Origin: Sphingomonadales bacterium
GTDB taxonomy: Bacteria; Pseudomonadota; Alphaproteobacteria; Sphingomonadales; Sphingomonadaceae
Reading direction: 5' to 3'
NCBI GenBank assembly: GCA_027486415.1
Contig: JAIXPC010000002.1
Coordinates: forward strand, 310,001-374,000
DNA length: 64,000 bases
A program made the translations under genes and the position numbers. Numbering within the stretch: the stretch's first letter is position 1; each line of letters starts with the position of its first letter. The notes below the pieces were generated by a model. That model was not told the DNA's origin and did no database searches. It saw nothing but the letters and a program-made list of their open reading frames with translations. Below, one piece after another: positions 35,305 through 43,854 of the stretch.

Positions 35305-35885
35305 GCCGCACCACCATCATCGGCCTCACCGGCTCCATCGGCATGGGCAAATCGACCGTCGCGTCGATGTTTCGCAAACTGGGCGTGCCGGTGTTCGATG
35401 CCGATGCCGAAGTGCGGCGCGTGCAGGGGCCGGGCGGCCGCGCGCTGGCCGCCATCGAAGCGCTGTTTCCCGGCACCACCCACGCCGGCGGCCTCCACCG
35501 CGAGAAGCTGGGCGCTGCCGTGTTCGGCGATCACGCGAAACTGCGCCAGCTGGAACAGATCCTGCACCCGCTGGTGGCCGAGGCGCAGAGCGAGTTTCTG
35601 GGCGCCCATCGGCTGAAACCCGCCATCGTCCTCGATGTGCCGCTATTGTTCGAAAAGGGCGGCTGGCGACGCTGTCACCTGAGCGTTGTCGTCTCCGCGC
35701 CGTTCCGTGTCCAGCGCGCCCGCGTGCTGGCCCGGCCCGGCATGACCCGCGAGAAATTCGCGGGCATCCTGAAGGGCCAGATGCCGGATCGGGAAAAGCG
35801 CGCACTGGCCGACGTGGTGATCGAAACCGGACGGGGCCGGCGCGACACCTGGCTTGCGGTCAAGCGGCTGGTCGACAGCCTGTAG
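35301..35885 (+). CDS. coaE: Dephospho-CoA kinase
   Basis: Last step of CoA synthesis. 194 aa with P-loop GLTGSIGMGKSTVASMF and the CoA-binding DADAEVRRV. It ends in a 7-bp inverted repeat (CTGTAGG / CCTACAG, 35880-35904) without a T run. The 201-bp gap to dnaQ holds no gene; it has an AT-richer patch near 35960-35995 that may be a promoter. Confidence 0.94.
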   Translation: MSRTTIIGLTGSIGMGKSTVASMFRKLGVPVFDADAEVRRVQGPGGRALAAIEALFPGTTHAGGLHREKLGAAVFGDHAKLRQLEQILHPLVAEAQSEFLGAHRLKPAIVLDVPLLFEKGGWRRCHLSVVVSAPFRVQRARVLARPGMTREKFAGILKGQMPDREKRALADVVIETGRGRRDTWLAVKRLVDSL

Positions 35886-36086
35886 GGGCCGGCCTGTCCT
35901 ACAGGCGCAAATCCTGTCATTCTGACCATGCCCGATGCGTGGTTCACGTCGGCGTTTTTTTCGTGAAGCCGTGCAAAATCAACGTGAAGACCGGCTCAGA
36001 GTGTCAAGCGTGTCAAAATTCGCACGCCGGCCGGGCGGTGGGGCAAGGGGCTTGCAGCCCGCCCCCAGTGCGTTACAGGGAGCGCC

Positions 36087-36752
36087 ATGCGCGAAATCGT
36101 CTGGGATACTGAAACCACCGGGATCATGCCCGGTGACGGCCACCGCATTGTCGAGATCGGCGCGGTGGAAATGATCAACCGCACCGTCACGGGGCGGACC
36201 TTCCACACCTATATCGATCCGCAGCGCCCGATGCCCAAGGATGCCGAGCGTGTGCACGGCCTGTCCAGCGACTTCCTGACCGGCCAGCCGATCTTCGAAC
36301 AGGTGATCGACGAGTTCCTGGCGTTCATCGGCGATGCCCCCCTCGTCGCCCACAATGCCGCCTTCGACATGGAGTTCCTCAATTGGGAACTGAAGCGCGC
36401 CGGCATGCCGATCATCCCGATCAGCCGCGCCATCGACACGCTGGAGATCAGCCGCAAGGCCAATCCCGGCGCCAAGCACACGCTGGATGCGCTGTGCACC
36501 CGTTATGGCATTGATCTTTCAGCGCGCACCAAGCACGGCGCGCTGCTCGACGCCGAACTGCTCGCCCGTGTCTACATCGAGTTGACCGGAGGGCGGCAGA
36601 TCGGATTCGACCTTGCCAGCGACACGGCGGCGGACGACACTCAATATGAGCGGGTGAGTCTGGCCGTTCGGAGTCACAGCGCCAGCGAGGAGGAGCTGGC
36701 GCGCCATGCCAAGTTCGTGGCCGGCCTGAAGGATCCGCTCTGGCTGTCATGA
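36087..36752 (+). CDS. dnaQ: DNA polymerase III epsilon subunit (3'-5' exonuclease)
   Basis: Proofreading exonuclease of the replicative polymerase. 221 aa, ExoI DTETTGI at the N-terminus, ExoII HNAAFDMEFLNWE, ExoIII with H and D in TKHGALLDAELLARVY. It lies next to the origin as in other alphaproteobacteria. Confidence 0.96.
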   Translation: MREIVWDTETTGIMPGDGHRIVEIGAVEMINRTVTGRTFHTYIDPQRPMPKDAERVHGLSSDFLTGQPIFEQVIDEFLAFIGDAPLVAHNAAFDMEFLNWELKRAGMPIIPISRAIDTLEISRKANPGAKHTLDALCTRYGIDLSARTKHGALLDAELLARVYIELTGGRQIGFDLASDTAADDTQYERVSLAVRSHSASEEELARHAKFVAGLKDPLWLS

Positions 36753-36791
36753 CGCGCACTTCGCGTCATCGGCACGTGAGGAGAAACGAGC

Positions 36792-37421
36792 ATGGACATC
36801 AGGATTTCAGGGCACCAGGTTGATACCGGGGCAGCCTTTGGCGAGCATGTGCACGAACGACTGGGCGCGATGGTGGCGAAATATTTCCCCCGCGCTCTGG
36901 CCGCGCACGTCACGCTCGGCCCGGCGCCTTACGGGCATTTCTCGTGTGACATCGTCATGCACGTCATGGCGGATCTGATCCTGAAGGGCTCGGCGCGCGC
37001 CGCCGATGCCCATGTCGCCTTTGATGCCGCCGCCGAACGCATCGACAAGCAGCTGCGCCGCTACATGCGCCGGCTGAAGGATCGCCACTCGCCGGCCGCC
37101 GCGCGCGGTGTGCCGCCACTGGACGACGTCGCCGCAATCGACAATGCCGAATACAAGGTGTTCGCGGCCCCGCCGGAAGATGCGGAGATCGAGGGCGATG
37201 CGCCGCTGATCATTGCCGAAACCCGGGTCGATATCCCCACTGCCAGCGTTGGCGATGCGGTGATGATGCTTGATCTGCGCAACACCACCGCGCTGTTGTT
37301 CGTCAACAGTGCAACGGGCGCCCACAACATGGTCTATCGCCGCGAAGATGGCACCATTGGCTGGGTGGAACCACGCGGCGAGGCGGCAGTGCCTGCCCGC
37401 CAGGCCGAAATGGCCGGATAG
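36792..37421 (+). CDS. hpf: Long-form ribosome hibernation promoting factor
   Basis: Dimerises and silences 70S ribosomes in stationary phase. 209 aa: N-terminal RaiA-like domain (about 1-105) and C-terminal dimerisation domain ending in MLDLRNTTALLFVNSATGAHNMVYRREDGTIG-type residues at about 155-195. GAGGAG RBS. ptsN follows 8 bp later. In many proteobacteria these genes sit with rpoN, which is here 12 kb away. Confidence 0.93.
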   Translation: MDIRISGHQVDTGAAFGEHVHERLGAMVAKYFPRALAAHVTLGPAPYGHFSCDIVMHVMADLILKGSARAADAHVAFDAAAERIDKQLRRYMRRLKDRHSPAAARGVPPLDDVAAIDNAEYKVFAAPPEDAEIEGDAPLIIAETRVDIPTASVGDAVMMLDLRNTTALLFVNSATGAHNMVYRREDGTIGWVEPRGEAAVPARQAEMAG

Positions 37422-37429
37422 GACCCGAC

Positions 37430-37912
37430 ATGCCCAACGGATCGCAGCAGCCGGGCTTTGCCTCGCTGGTGGTGGCAGAGGGATTGATTCCCGATCTGCC
37501 CGCCTTCTCCAAGGAGGCGGCGCTGATGGTGCTGGCGCGGCGTGCTGCGGATCTTGTGGGCCAACCCGTGATGCAGATTCACGAACGGCTCCGCACGCGC
37601 GAGGCGCTGGGTGCCACCGGTTTCGGTGGTGGCGCGGCAATCCCGCACGCGCGGCTGCCGGGGTTGAAAGGCTGCTTTGCCATGGTGGCACGCCTGCCGC
37701 AGGCCATTGATTGGGGTGCCGTCGATGGCGATCCGGTTGATGTGCTGGTGCTGCTGCTGTCGCCAGAGGATTCGGGTGCCGATCACCTGAAGGCGCTGGC
37801 CCGGATCAGCCGCACCCTGCGCGATCCTGCCACGCTGCCGGCGCTGCGCGCGGCGGCCGATGCCGATGCCATGCGCGTCGCCGTCGGCGGGGATGTTGCG
37901 GTCACCGCCTGA
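37430..37912 (+). CDS. ptsN: PTS IIA-Ntr regulatory protein
   Basis: Phosphoprotein of the nitrogen PTS. 160 aa with the phospho-acceptor H73 in GGGAAIPHARLPG. It likely regulates metabolism through protein contacts, not sugar transport. Encoded right after hpf; the DUF1491 gene begins one base after its stop. Confidence 0.93.
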   Translation: MPNGSQQPGFASLVVAEGLIPDLPAFSKEAALMVLARRAADLVGQPVMQIHERLRTREALGATGFGGGAAIPHARLPGLKGCFAMVARLPQAIDWGAVDGDPVDVLVLLLSPEDSGADHLKALARISRTLRDPATLPALRAAADADAMRVAVGGDVAVTA

Positions 37913-37913
37913 C

Positions 37914-38246
37914 GTGGAGCCAGCGCTGCCCCGGCTGGCCAGCCGCGTGCGGGTCGATGCGCTGATGCGGCGCGTGGCGTCGGCCGGCGGCTTTGCCACG
38001 GTGCTGGCGCGCGGCGATGACGAGGCCGGCGCGATTGCCGTTGTCACCCGCGAACAGGGTGTCGAACACTTGCACGCTGCCGTGCTGGCGATGACCGGCC
38101 GGTATGAATTTGCCGAAATGGCGGCTGGTGGGGCGATTCCACCCTGGATCGAAAAGGCGCGCCGCCGCGATCCCGATTTGTGGATTATCGAACTGGATAT
38201 CGCGCAGGCCAAACAGTTCGTCGACGAAATGCTGTCAGGCCATTGA
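37914..38246 (+). CDS. DUF1491 family protein
   Basis: About 110 aa from the GTG one base after the ptsN stop; an ATG at 37893 inside ptsN is an alternative start. The pattern LASRVRVDALMRRVASAGGFATVLARGDDEAGAIAVV ... WIIELDIAQAKQFVDEML fits DUF1491 of alphaproteobacteria, of unknown function. It is likely co-expressed with ptsN. Confidence 0.78.
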   Translation: MEPALPRLASRVRVDALMRRVASAGGFATVLARGDDEAGAIAVVTREQGVEHLHAAVLAMTGRYEFAEMAAGGAIPPWIEKARRRDPDLWIIELDIAQAKQFVDEMLSGH

Positions 38247-38265
38247 TTGTAAAATCCCCCCCGGC

Positions 38266-38847
38266 ATGAAGGCTGGCATGAATTCCGGGGCTCTCCACTG
38301 GCTGAACCGCACTGCCGCTGCTTTTGCGGCCGTGGTCAGCCTTGCCGTCGCCGCCCCGGCATTTGCCGAAACCTCCCTGCCAGTGCTGCCAGGCGAAGAT
38401 GACCGTGTTGTCGCCGATGCCGCAGCTCCTGTTGCCACCGGCCTTTCGGCGCTGGTGAAGATGGTGTCGGTTGATCCCGCGGCAGCCACGGCCAGTGATG
38501 CAGAACTGGATTGCCTCGCAACCGCCGTGTGGTTCGAAAGCCGCGGCGAGGCGCTGGAAGGCCAGCTTGCCGTGGCCCAGGCTGTCGTGAACCGCGCCAA
38601 GTCGGGCCGCTGGGGCAAGGGCATCTGCGGCGTGATCAAGGCGCCGCGCCAGTTCAACTTCGTGGCGTCCCGCGTGCAGCGCAGCACCGCCACCTTCACG
38701 GTGGCCCTCGCCGTCGCCCGCATCGCTGCTGCCGGCCTGTGGCACGACATTGCCGAAGGCGCCCACAGCTTCCACGCCGCCCGTCTCAACCCGCGCTGGC
38801 GTCTGACCCGCGTTGCCCGCGTCGGCAACCACGTCTTTTACCGCTGA
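38266..38847 (+). CDS. Secreted cell-wall hydrolase (SleB family)
   Basis: 193 aa with a signal peptide (AAAFAAVVSLAVAAPAFA) and a SleB-type hydrolase_2 domain at about residues 75-190. The domain shows CLATAVWFESRGEALEGQLAVAQAVVNR with the catalytic Glu, and APRQFNFV. It probably cleaves peptidoglycan in the periplasm. A second ATG four codons on is also possible. Confidence 0.88.
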   Translation: MKAGMNSGALHWLNRTAAAFAAVVSLAVAAPAFAETSLPVLPGEDDRVVADAAAPVATGLSALVKMVSVDPAAATASDAELDCLATAVWFESRGEALEGQLAVAQAVVNRAKSGRWGKGICGVIKAPRQFNFVASRVQRSTATFTVALAVARIAAAGLWHDIAEGAHSFHAARLNPRWRLTRVARVGNHVFYR

Positions 38848-38871
38848 CACCATCGCCCGACGGGGCTTGCT

Positions 38872-38886
38872 GTTCCCCTGATGTTC
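38872..38886. promoter_or_regulatory. LexA (SOS) box before mmcB
   Basis: GTTC-N7-GTTC (GTTCCCCTGATGTTC), the exact alphaproteobacterial LexA operator, 16 bases before the mmcB start. Confidence 0.82.
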
Positions 38887-38902
38887 TGCCAGATCGGCGT
38901 TG

Positions 38903-39367
38903 ATGGCGCATGATCTGACTGCAGCCGATGTCTTGCGCGGCACCTGCCGATGGCTGCTGCGCGCCGGAGTCTCCCCGTTGGCGGAAGTGCCGTTGGCCGG
39001 TGGCCGCCGTGCCGACATATTGGGCGTGGATGCGGCTGGCCGGCTGACACTAGTGGAGATCAAGGTCAGCCTTGCCGATCTGCGCGGCGATCGCAAATGG
39101 CCGGAGTATCTTGACCACTGCGACCGTTTTTTCTGGGCGCTGCCAGCCGGGCTGCCCGTCGCCGATCTGCACACGCCAGCGTTCCGCCCCGATGAAACCG
39201 GGGTGATTATCGCCGATCGTTACGATGCAGAGGCGGTGCGTGATGCGCCGTGGCGACCGCTGACGGCAGCGCGGCGCAAGGCACTGACGCTCACCCTGGC
39301 CCGCCGCGCGGCCCATCGCTGGCTGGGCCATGTCGATCCCGAAAGCGCGATGTTCGGGATCGACTAG
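38903..39367 (+). CDS. mmcB: MmcB family DNA repair protein
   Basis: 154 aa nuclease-like protein of the DUF1052/MmcB family, first described in Caulobacter as a LexA-regulated gene important for mitomycin C resistance. It shows RRADILGVDAAGRLTLVEIKVSLADLRGDRKW, with a PD-(D/E)xK-like ADIL...EIK pattern. A LexA box sits directly upstream. ATG at 38903 is chosen over the TTG before it. It converges with actR, 7 bp away. Confidence 0.92.
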   Translation: MAHDLTAADVLRGTCRWLLRAGVSPLAEVPLAGGRRADILGVDAAGRLTLVEIKVSLADLRGDRKWPEYLDHCDRFFWALPAGLPVADLHTPAFRPDETGVIIADRYDAEAVRDAPWRPLTAARRKALTLTLARRAAHRWLGHVDPESAMFGID

Positions 39368-39374
39368 GCCACAC

Positions 39375-39926
39375 TCACTTCGGGCTGCGCTTCGCCAGAA
39401 TGCGCTGCAGCGTCCGCCGGTGCATCTTGAGCCGCCGCGCCGTTTCCGACACGTTGCGATCGCACAGCTCATACACACGCTGGATATGCTCCCAGCGCAC
39501 CCGGTCTGCCGACATCGGTTCGGGCGGCGCTTCCGGGCGGGTGCTGCCATCGGCTGAAAGGGCGCGGACGATGTCTTCCGGGTCCGCCGGCTTGGCGAGA
39601 TAATCAATCGCGCCGGCCTTCACCGCCGCCACCGCGGTGGCAAGGTTGCCGTAACCAGTCAGCATCACGATCCGCACATCGGGGCTCATCGCCCGCAATT
39701 CGGTCACCAGATCAAGGCCGTTGCCGTCCTCCAGCCGCATGTCGACCACGGCGTGGCCGGGCTTCAGCCGGGCGGCTTCGACCCGGGCTTCCTGCAGGCT
39801 GCCCACCGATGTGACGGCAAAGCCGCGCCGGGCCAGCAGCACCGAAAGCCGCTGGCGGAAGGGCGCATCGTCATCAACCAGCAACAGCGGTCGACCTTCT
39901 GTTTCGGGCACACTCGCCATCGTCAT
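39375..39926 (-). CDS. ActR/PrrA/RegA-type redox response regulator
   Basis: 183 aa: receiver domain with D62 in VVDMRLEDGNG and K in LAKPADPED, and a C-terminal Fis-type HTH (NVSETARRLKMHRRTLQRIL). This is the RegA class that responds to redox state through RegB. Overlaps the kinase gene by four bases. Confidence 0.94.
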   Translation of the reverse strand: MTMASVPETEGRPLLLVDDDAPFRQRLSVLLARRGFAVTSVGSLQEARVEAARLKPGHAVVDMRLEDGNGLDLVTELRAMSPDVRIVMLTGYGNLATAVAAVKAGAIDYLAKPADPEDIVRALSADGSTRPEAPPEPMSADRVRWEHIQRVYELCDRNVSETARRLKMHRRTLQRILAKRSPK

Positions 39927-41221
39927 TGCTCCTGTATTGCCCCCTGGGGGTCGTTCACTTCAAATTCCTCGCGCGGCCAGCGCACGTCCACCCGCGCCCC
40001 GCCTTCGGGCCGGTTGGAGAAGGACAGTCGTCCGCCCGTCCGTTCGATCAGCGTGGTGGCGATGAACACGCCCAGCCCGGTGCTGTCCGATTTGGAACGG
40101 GTCGGCCCCAGCATGGGCTCCCCCAGCCGCGGCAGCAAGTCGGGCGGAAAGCCAAAGCCGTCATCCAGCACGGCAACGCGGATTTCCGATGGCGTCACGA
40201 TGGCTTCCATCCTGACTTCGGTGCCGGCATGGCGCACCGCGTTGGACACTAGGTTATTGAACGCATGCAGCAATTCGGGGGAGCGCTGCACCATCGGCTG
40301 CGGCGCTGCGGCCACCACCTTCACCGGCACCCGGCTGGGCTTCACGCTTTCCGCCACCTCAAGCAGCAGCACTTCCAGCGGCAGCACGGCAAACGGGTCT
40401 TCGGCCTCGGCCCGCGTCGCAATGCCCTTCATGATCCGCCGGCTGCGCGCGGCTTCGGCGGCGAGCAGGCGGATATCCTCGCCGAAATCCGGATCGTCGC
40501 CCAGTTGTTCTTCCAGGCTGTGCGCGATCAGCGAGATCGATCCCAGCGGTCCGCCGAGTTCGTGTGCAGCGGCAGCGGCCAAGCTGCCAAGCGCGTTCAT
40601 GCGTGCCTCGCGGGTCAGTGCCGCTTCCGTGGCCACCAGCGCGCGGGCGCGATCACGGGCTTCGGCCGACACCATCCACAGATAGACTGCGAGAAACCCG
40701 ATCGCGAGGCCATAAGCGATCAGGCTGCCAAAGCGATAGACAAGCGGGAAGGTTGGCGGCGGACCATCCCATGGCAGCGGCTGCGCCCACAGCCACACCA
40801 CCATCAGCACCCCCAGCGCCAGCGCCAGCAGCGGCGCCATTTCCCGCGCGGTCAGCAAGGTGGCGGCAATGGTGACCGGCACGATCAGCAACAGTGCAAA
40901 CGGATTGACCAGCCCGCCGGTGAGGAACAGCAATACGCCGGCCTGGATCAGATCAAAGGCCAGGTGCAGCGCCAGTTCGCTGCCCGTCATCCGGTCACCG
41001 CGCTCATACAGGCCCGACAGGCCGGCATTCAGGATGACGGACGCGCCAACGGCGGCCAGCACCGAACCCCATGGCAGCGGGTAGCCAAACCACAGGCCGA
41101 CGACCAGAAGCGTGGTGAACTGGCCCAGGATTGCGATCCAGCGAATGCCGGCAAGCGTGCGCGCGCGCACGCCCGGGCGATCGAAGGCGGATGCCGCGAT
41201 GGAGGGCCGTTCCATCGACAC
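39923..41221 (-). CDS. RegB/PrrB/ActS-type redox sensor histidine kinase
   Basis: 432 aa. Six likely membrane helices lie in residues 25-185. The ubiquinone-binding GGxxNPF is present as GGLVNPF at 102-108, in the loop where RegB binds quinone. The dimerisation motif AAAHELGGPLGSI carries the phospho-His, and ATP-binding NLVSNAVRH and GLGVFIA follow. With ActR it should control redox-responsive genes. Confidence 0.94.
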   Translation of the reverse strand: MSMERPSIAASAFDRPGVRARTLAGIRWIAILGQFTTLLVVGLWFGYPLPWGSVLAAVGASVILNAGLSGLYERGDRMTGSELALHLAFDLIQAGVLLFLTGGLVNPFALLLIVPVTIAATLLTAREMAPLLALALGVLMVVWLWAQPLPWDGPPPTFPLVYRFGSLIAYGLAIGFLAVYLWMVSAEARDRARALVATEAALTREARMNALGSLAAAAAHELGGPLGSISLIAHSLEEQLGDDPDFGEDIRLLAAEAARSRRIMKGIATRAEAEDPFAVLPLEVLLLEVAESVKPSRVPVKVVAAAPQPMVQRSPELLHAFNNLVSNAVRHAGTEVRMEAIVTPSEIRVAVLDDGFGFPPDLLPRLGEPMLGPTRSKSDSTGLGVFIATTLIERTGGRLSFSNRPEGGARVDVRWPREEFEVNDPQGAIQEQ

Positions 41222-41292
41222 TGCCTAGACGCCCCTCGCCGCCGCAACCATGCGGCGTGATGTGTCAGGCAGGGCCAGGACGATCCTGCCTG

Positions 41293-41892
41293 TCAGAGCG
41301 ACGGCCCCTGAACACGCCCGGTCGGCTTCACCGGGACATCCTTCAGCAGCTTGGCGATGCTGGCCGCGCGCGGGTCATTCTGGGCCGCCAGACGCGGCGA
41401 AATTCCGCTGTTGTCGGCAATATCGGCGTTGGCGCCGGCATCGATCAGTGCCTTGGCCAATTGAAGGTCACGCGCCTGCACGGCCTTCAACAGCGCAGTT
41501 TCGCCCAGCCGGTTCTGGGCGTTCACCTGTGCCTTCAGCCGGATCAGCGTTGCAGCGCCTTCCGTCCAGCGGCTGATAGCGGCGAGGATCAGCGGCGTGT
41601 TGCCATCGCGATCCTTGGCGTTGAGATTGGCACCCTTCTGGTAGAGCAGGCCCAGCCAGCCCAGATCGGTCCGCCGGGTGACGATGTGCACCGCCGCCTC
41701 GCCGGTGTCGTTGTCACGCACGTTCACCACGGTGGTGCCCGGTTTGTCGGCCAGCTCGATCGCGGTGTTCACGTCGCGATCCCGCACCGCCTTGATGAAA
41801 TTGTAGCTGTCGGAAAATTGCGCGGCTGCCGGCCCGGCCCCAAGGGCCACCGCACCCAGCATCATCACCGCCGCCACCAGACGCCTGATCAT
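41293..41892 (-). CDS. Secreted ankyrin-repeat protein
   Basis: 199 aa with a signal peptide (MLGAVALGAGPAAA) and about four ankyrin repeats from residue 30 to 175 (EAAVHIVTRR, DGNTPLILAAISR, GETALLKAVQARDLQLAKALIDAGA). Likely periplasmic scaffold; partner unknown. It is divergent from the SCO gene, 66 bp away. Confidence 0.88.
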   Translation of the reverse strand: MIRRLVAAVMMLGAVALGAGPAAAQFSDSYNFIKAVRDRDVNTAIELADKPGTTVVNVRDNDTGEAAVHIVTRRTDLGWLGLLYQKGANLNAKDRDGNTPLILAAISRWTEGAATLIRLKAQVNAQNRLGETALLKAVQARDLQLAKALIDAGANADIADNSGISPRLAAQNDPRAASIAKLLKDVPVKPTGRVQGPSL

Positions 41893-41958
41893 CGACAAAC
41901 CGCCACCTTTTCCCGTATGCGTGGACAGGATGATAGCGCATACTCGCAACGTCCGTCC

Positions 41959-42576
41959 ATGAACAGCGGCAAGAACTTGCGCCTGTGGCTGGTACTCGGC
42001 ATCGCGGTGGCCTTTGCCGCCGCTTTGGGCTGGATGCGCTTTGCGACGCCAGCCGCGCCTGCCGGCAACCTCGCCGGCGCCAGCATCGGCGGCCCGTTCA
42101 CCCTGATCGATCAGAACGGCAAGACGGTGCGGGAATCCGATTTCGCCGGCCGCTATCGCCTGATCTACTTTGGCTACGGCTTTTGCCCCGATATCTGCCC
42201 CAACGATCTGGCGGTGATCGGGCGCGGCCTTGCTGCCTTTGAAAAGGCCAACCCGGCGCTGGGCCCGTCCGTCGCCCCGATCTTCATCACCATCGATCCG
42301 CAGCGCGACACGCCCGAAGTGCTCAAGCCCTTTGTCGCCGCCTTCCACCCGCGGCTCGTTGGCCTCACCGGCTCGCCGGCCCAGCTTGCCCCGGTGCTGA
42401 AAGCCTATGGCGTCTATGCCAAGCGCATGGACACCAGCGATCCCGAAAACTACCTGATGGATCACAGCGCCATGGTCTACCTGTTCGGCCCCAATGGGGA
42501 TCCCATCGCCTTCCTGCCCCACCAGGGCCTGGATGCGGCGCAGGTGACGCAGATGCTGGCCACCCATGTCCGATAA
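41959..42576 (+). CDS. SCO1/SenC family copper chaperone
   Basis: 205 aa with an N-terminal membrane anchor and a thioredoxin fold. The copper pair is C76 and C80 in GFCPDICP, and the distal His is in MDHSAMVYLFG. It delivers copper to the Cu-A centre of cytochrome oxidase. In other alphaproteobacteria senC lies beside regB/regA, as here with two genes between. It overlaps ycgN by 11 bases. Confidence 0.93.
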   Translation: MNSGKNLRLWLVLGIAVAFAAALGWMRFATPAAPAGNLAGASIGGPFTLIDQNGKTVRESDFAGRYRLIYFGYGFCPDICPNDLAVIGRGLAAFEKANPALGPSVAPIFITIDPQRDTPEVLKPFVAAFHPRLVGLTGSPAQLAPVLKAYGVYAKRMDTSDPENYLMDHSAMVYLFGPNGDPIAFLPHQGLDAAQVTQMLATHVR

Positions 42577-43003
42577 GCCGTTCTGGGAAACCACGCCGTT
42601 TCACCACATGACGCGCGCGCAGTGGGAAAGCCTGTGCGACGGCTGCGGCAAATGCTGCGTCCACAAGCTTGAGGACGAGGAAACCGGCGAGGTCTTCCCC
42701 ACCAACGTCTGCTGCCGCCTGCTCGACACCCGCACCGCCATGTGCAGCGATTATCGCAACCGCAAGGCGCTGGTGCCGGAATGCGTGCGGCTGACGCCCG
42801 ACAAGCTGGAGGATCTGGATTGGTTGCCCGACAGCTGTTCCTATCTGCGGGTGCACCGCGGGCAGGGGCTGGCGCCGTGGCACCACCTGATCACCGGCGA
42901 TCGCCAGTCGATCCATGCCGCCGGCCAGTCCGTCGCCGGCCGGGTGATCAGCGAGGATCATGTCGGCGATCTGGAAGACCATATCCTCGATAAGCCGTTT
43001 TAA
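42566..43003 (+). CDS. YcgN family cysteine-cluster protein
   Basis: 145 aa UPF0260/YkgJ-type protein. Cysteines C24, C27, C30 and C31 (CDGCGKCC) plus NVCCRLLDT and MCSDYRNR form a likely zinc/Fe-S site. Function unknown. Overlaps the SCO gene and is 7 bp before the YgjP-like gene. Confidence 0.93.
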   Translation: MSDKPFWETTPFHHMTRAQWESLCDGCGKCCVHKLEDEETGEVFPTNVCCRLLDTRTAMCSDYRNRKALVPECVRLTPDKLEDLDWLPDSCSYLRVHRGQGLAPWHHLITGDRQSIHAAGQSVAGRVISEDHVGDLEDHILDKPF

Positions 43004-43010
43004 CACCCCG

Positions 43011-43745
43011 ATGCTGCGCTGGCGCCGTCCCACCCTGCCTGACGAGCTGATCATCGCCGGTCGCCGCGTGCCGGTGGTGGCGACGCGGCGGCCCACGGCC
43101 AGGGGCGTGCGGCTGCGCGCCAGCGCCGTCAATGGCCGTATCGAGATCAGCCTGCCACCGCGCGGAGGGGACGAGATCGGTGCCGCCCTGCTCAAGACCC
43201 ATCGCGACTGGCTGGAAGCCCAGGTGGCGAAATGGCCCCGCGCCATTGCATTTGCCCCCGGTGCCGTGATTCCCATCGACGGCAACCCGGTGCGGATCGA
43301 CTGGAGCGTGGATCACCCCCGCACGCCGGCGCAAGCTGGCGACGTGTTGCGAGTGGGTGGGCCTCTTCACTTGCTCCCCGGTCGCATCGAACGCTGGCTG
43401 AAGGCGCGCGCGCTGGCCGATCTTGAACCCGCCACCCGCCGGCTGGCCGCACAACTGGGCCGACCGCTGGCGCGCGTGTCGGTGGGCGATGCCAGCAGCC
43501 GCTGGGGCAGTTGCGCCGGGGCGCGCAGCGGCGAAGGCGCGCGGATTGCCTACAGCTGGCGCCTGATCCTGGCGCCGGCCTGGGTGCGCTTTGCCATCGT
43601 CGCGCACGAGGCCGCGCACCTGGTGCACCAGGATCACAGTCCGGCGTTCCACGCCCTCAACCGCCAGCTCGATCCGCGCGCGGCCGAAGCGAAACGCTGG
43701 CTTGCCCGGCATGGGGCCGCGCTGCATTGGGTCGGCCGCGCGTAG
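43011..43745 (+). CDS. YgjP-like M48 metalloprotein
   Basis: 244 aa DUF45/YgjP family. The metalloprotease-type motif HEAAHLVHQDHSPAFH (HExxH) lies at about residue 200, after RWGSCAG. E. coli YgjP is reported as a UTP pyrophosphatase; activity of this copy is unproven. The stretch 43746-43854 downstream shows no gene. Confidence 0.88.
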   Translation: MLRWRRPTLPDELIIAGRRVPVVATRRPTARGVRLRASAVNGRIEISLPPRGGDEIGAALLKTHRDWLEAQVAKWPRAIAFAPGAVIPIDGNPVRIDWSVDHPRTPAQAGDVLRVGGPLHLLPGRIERWLKARALADLEPATRRLAAQLGRPLARVSVGDASSRWGSCAGARSGEGARIAYSWRLILAPAWVRFAIVAHEAAHLVHQDHSPAFHALNRQLDPRAAEAKRWLARHGAALHWVGRA

Positions 43746-43854
43746 AGCTGCTCCGTGACGTCGAACGGGCTTCAGGCCAGCCTTTGCGCCGGCAGAGCCG
43801 CCGCGCCGCCTTGCCTGGCCCCGCCGGCCGGGCTGCGCGCTATCTGCTCGCCGC

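Noticed and set aside
35880-35904. Terminator after coaE
   Set aside because: The 7-bp inverted repeat CTGTAGG/CCTACAG overlaps the stop codon and has no T tract.
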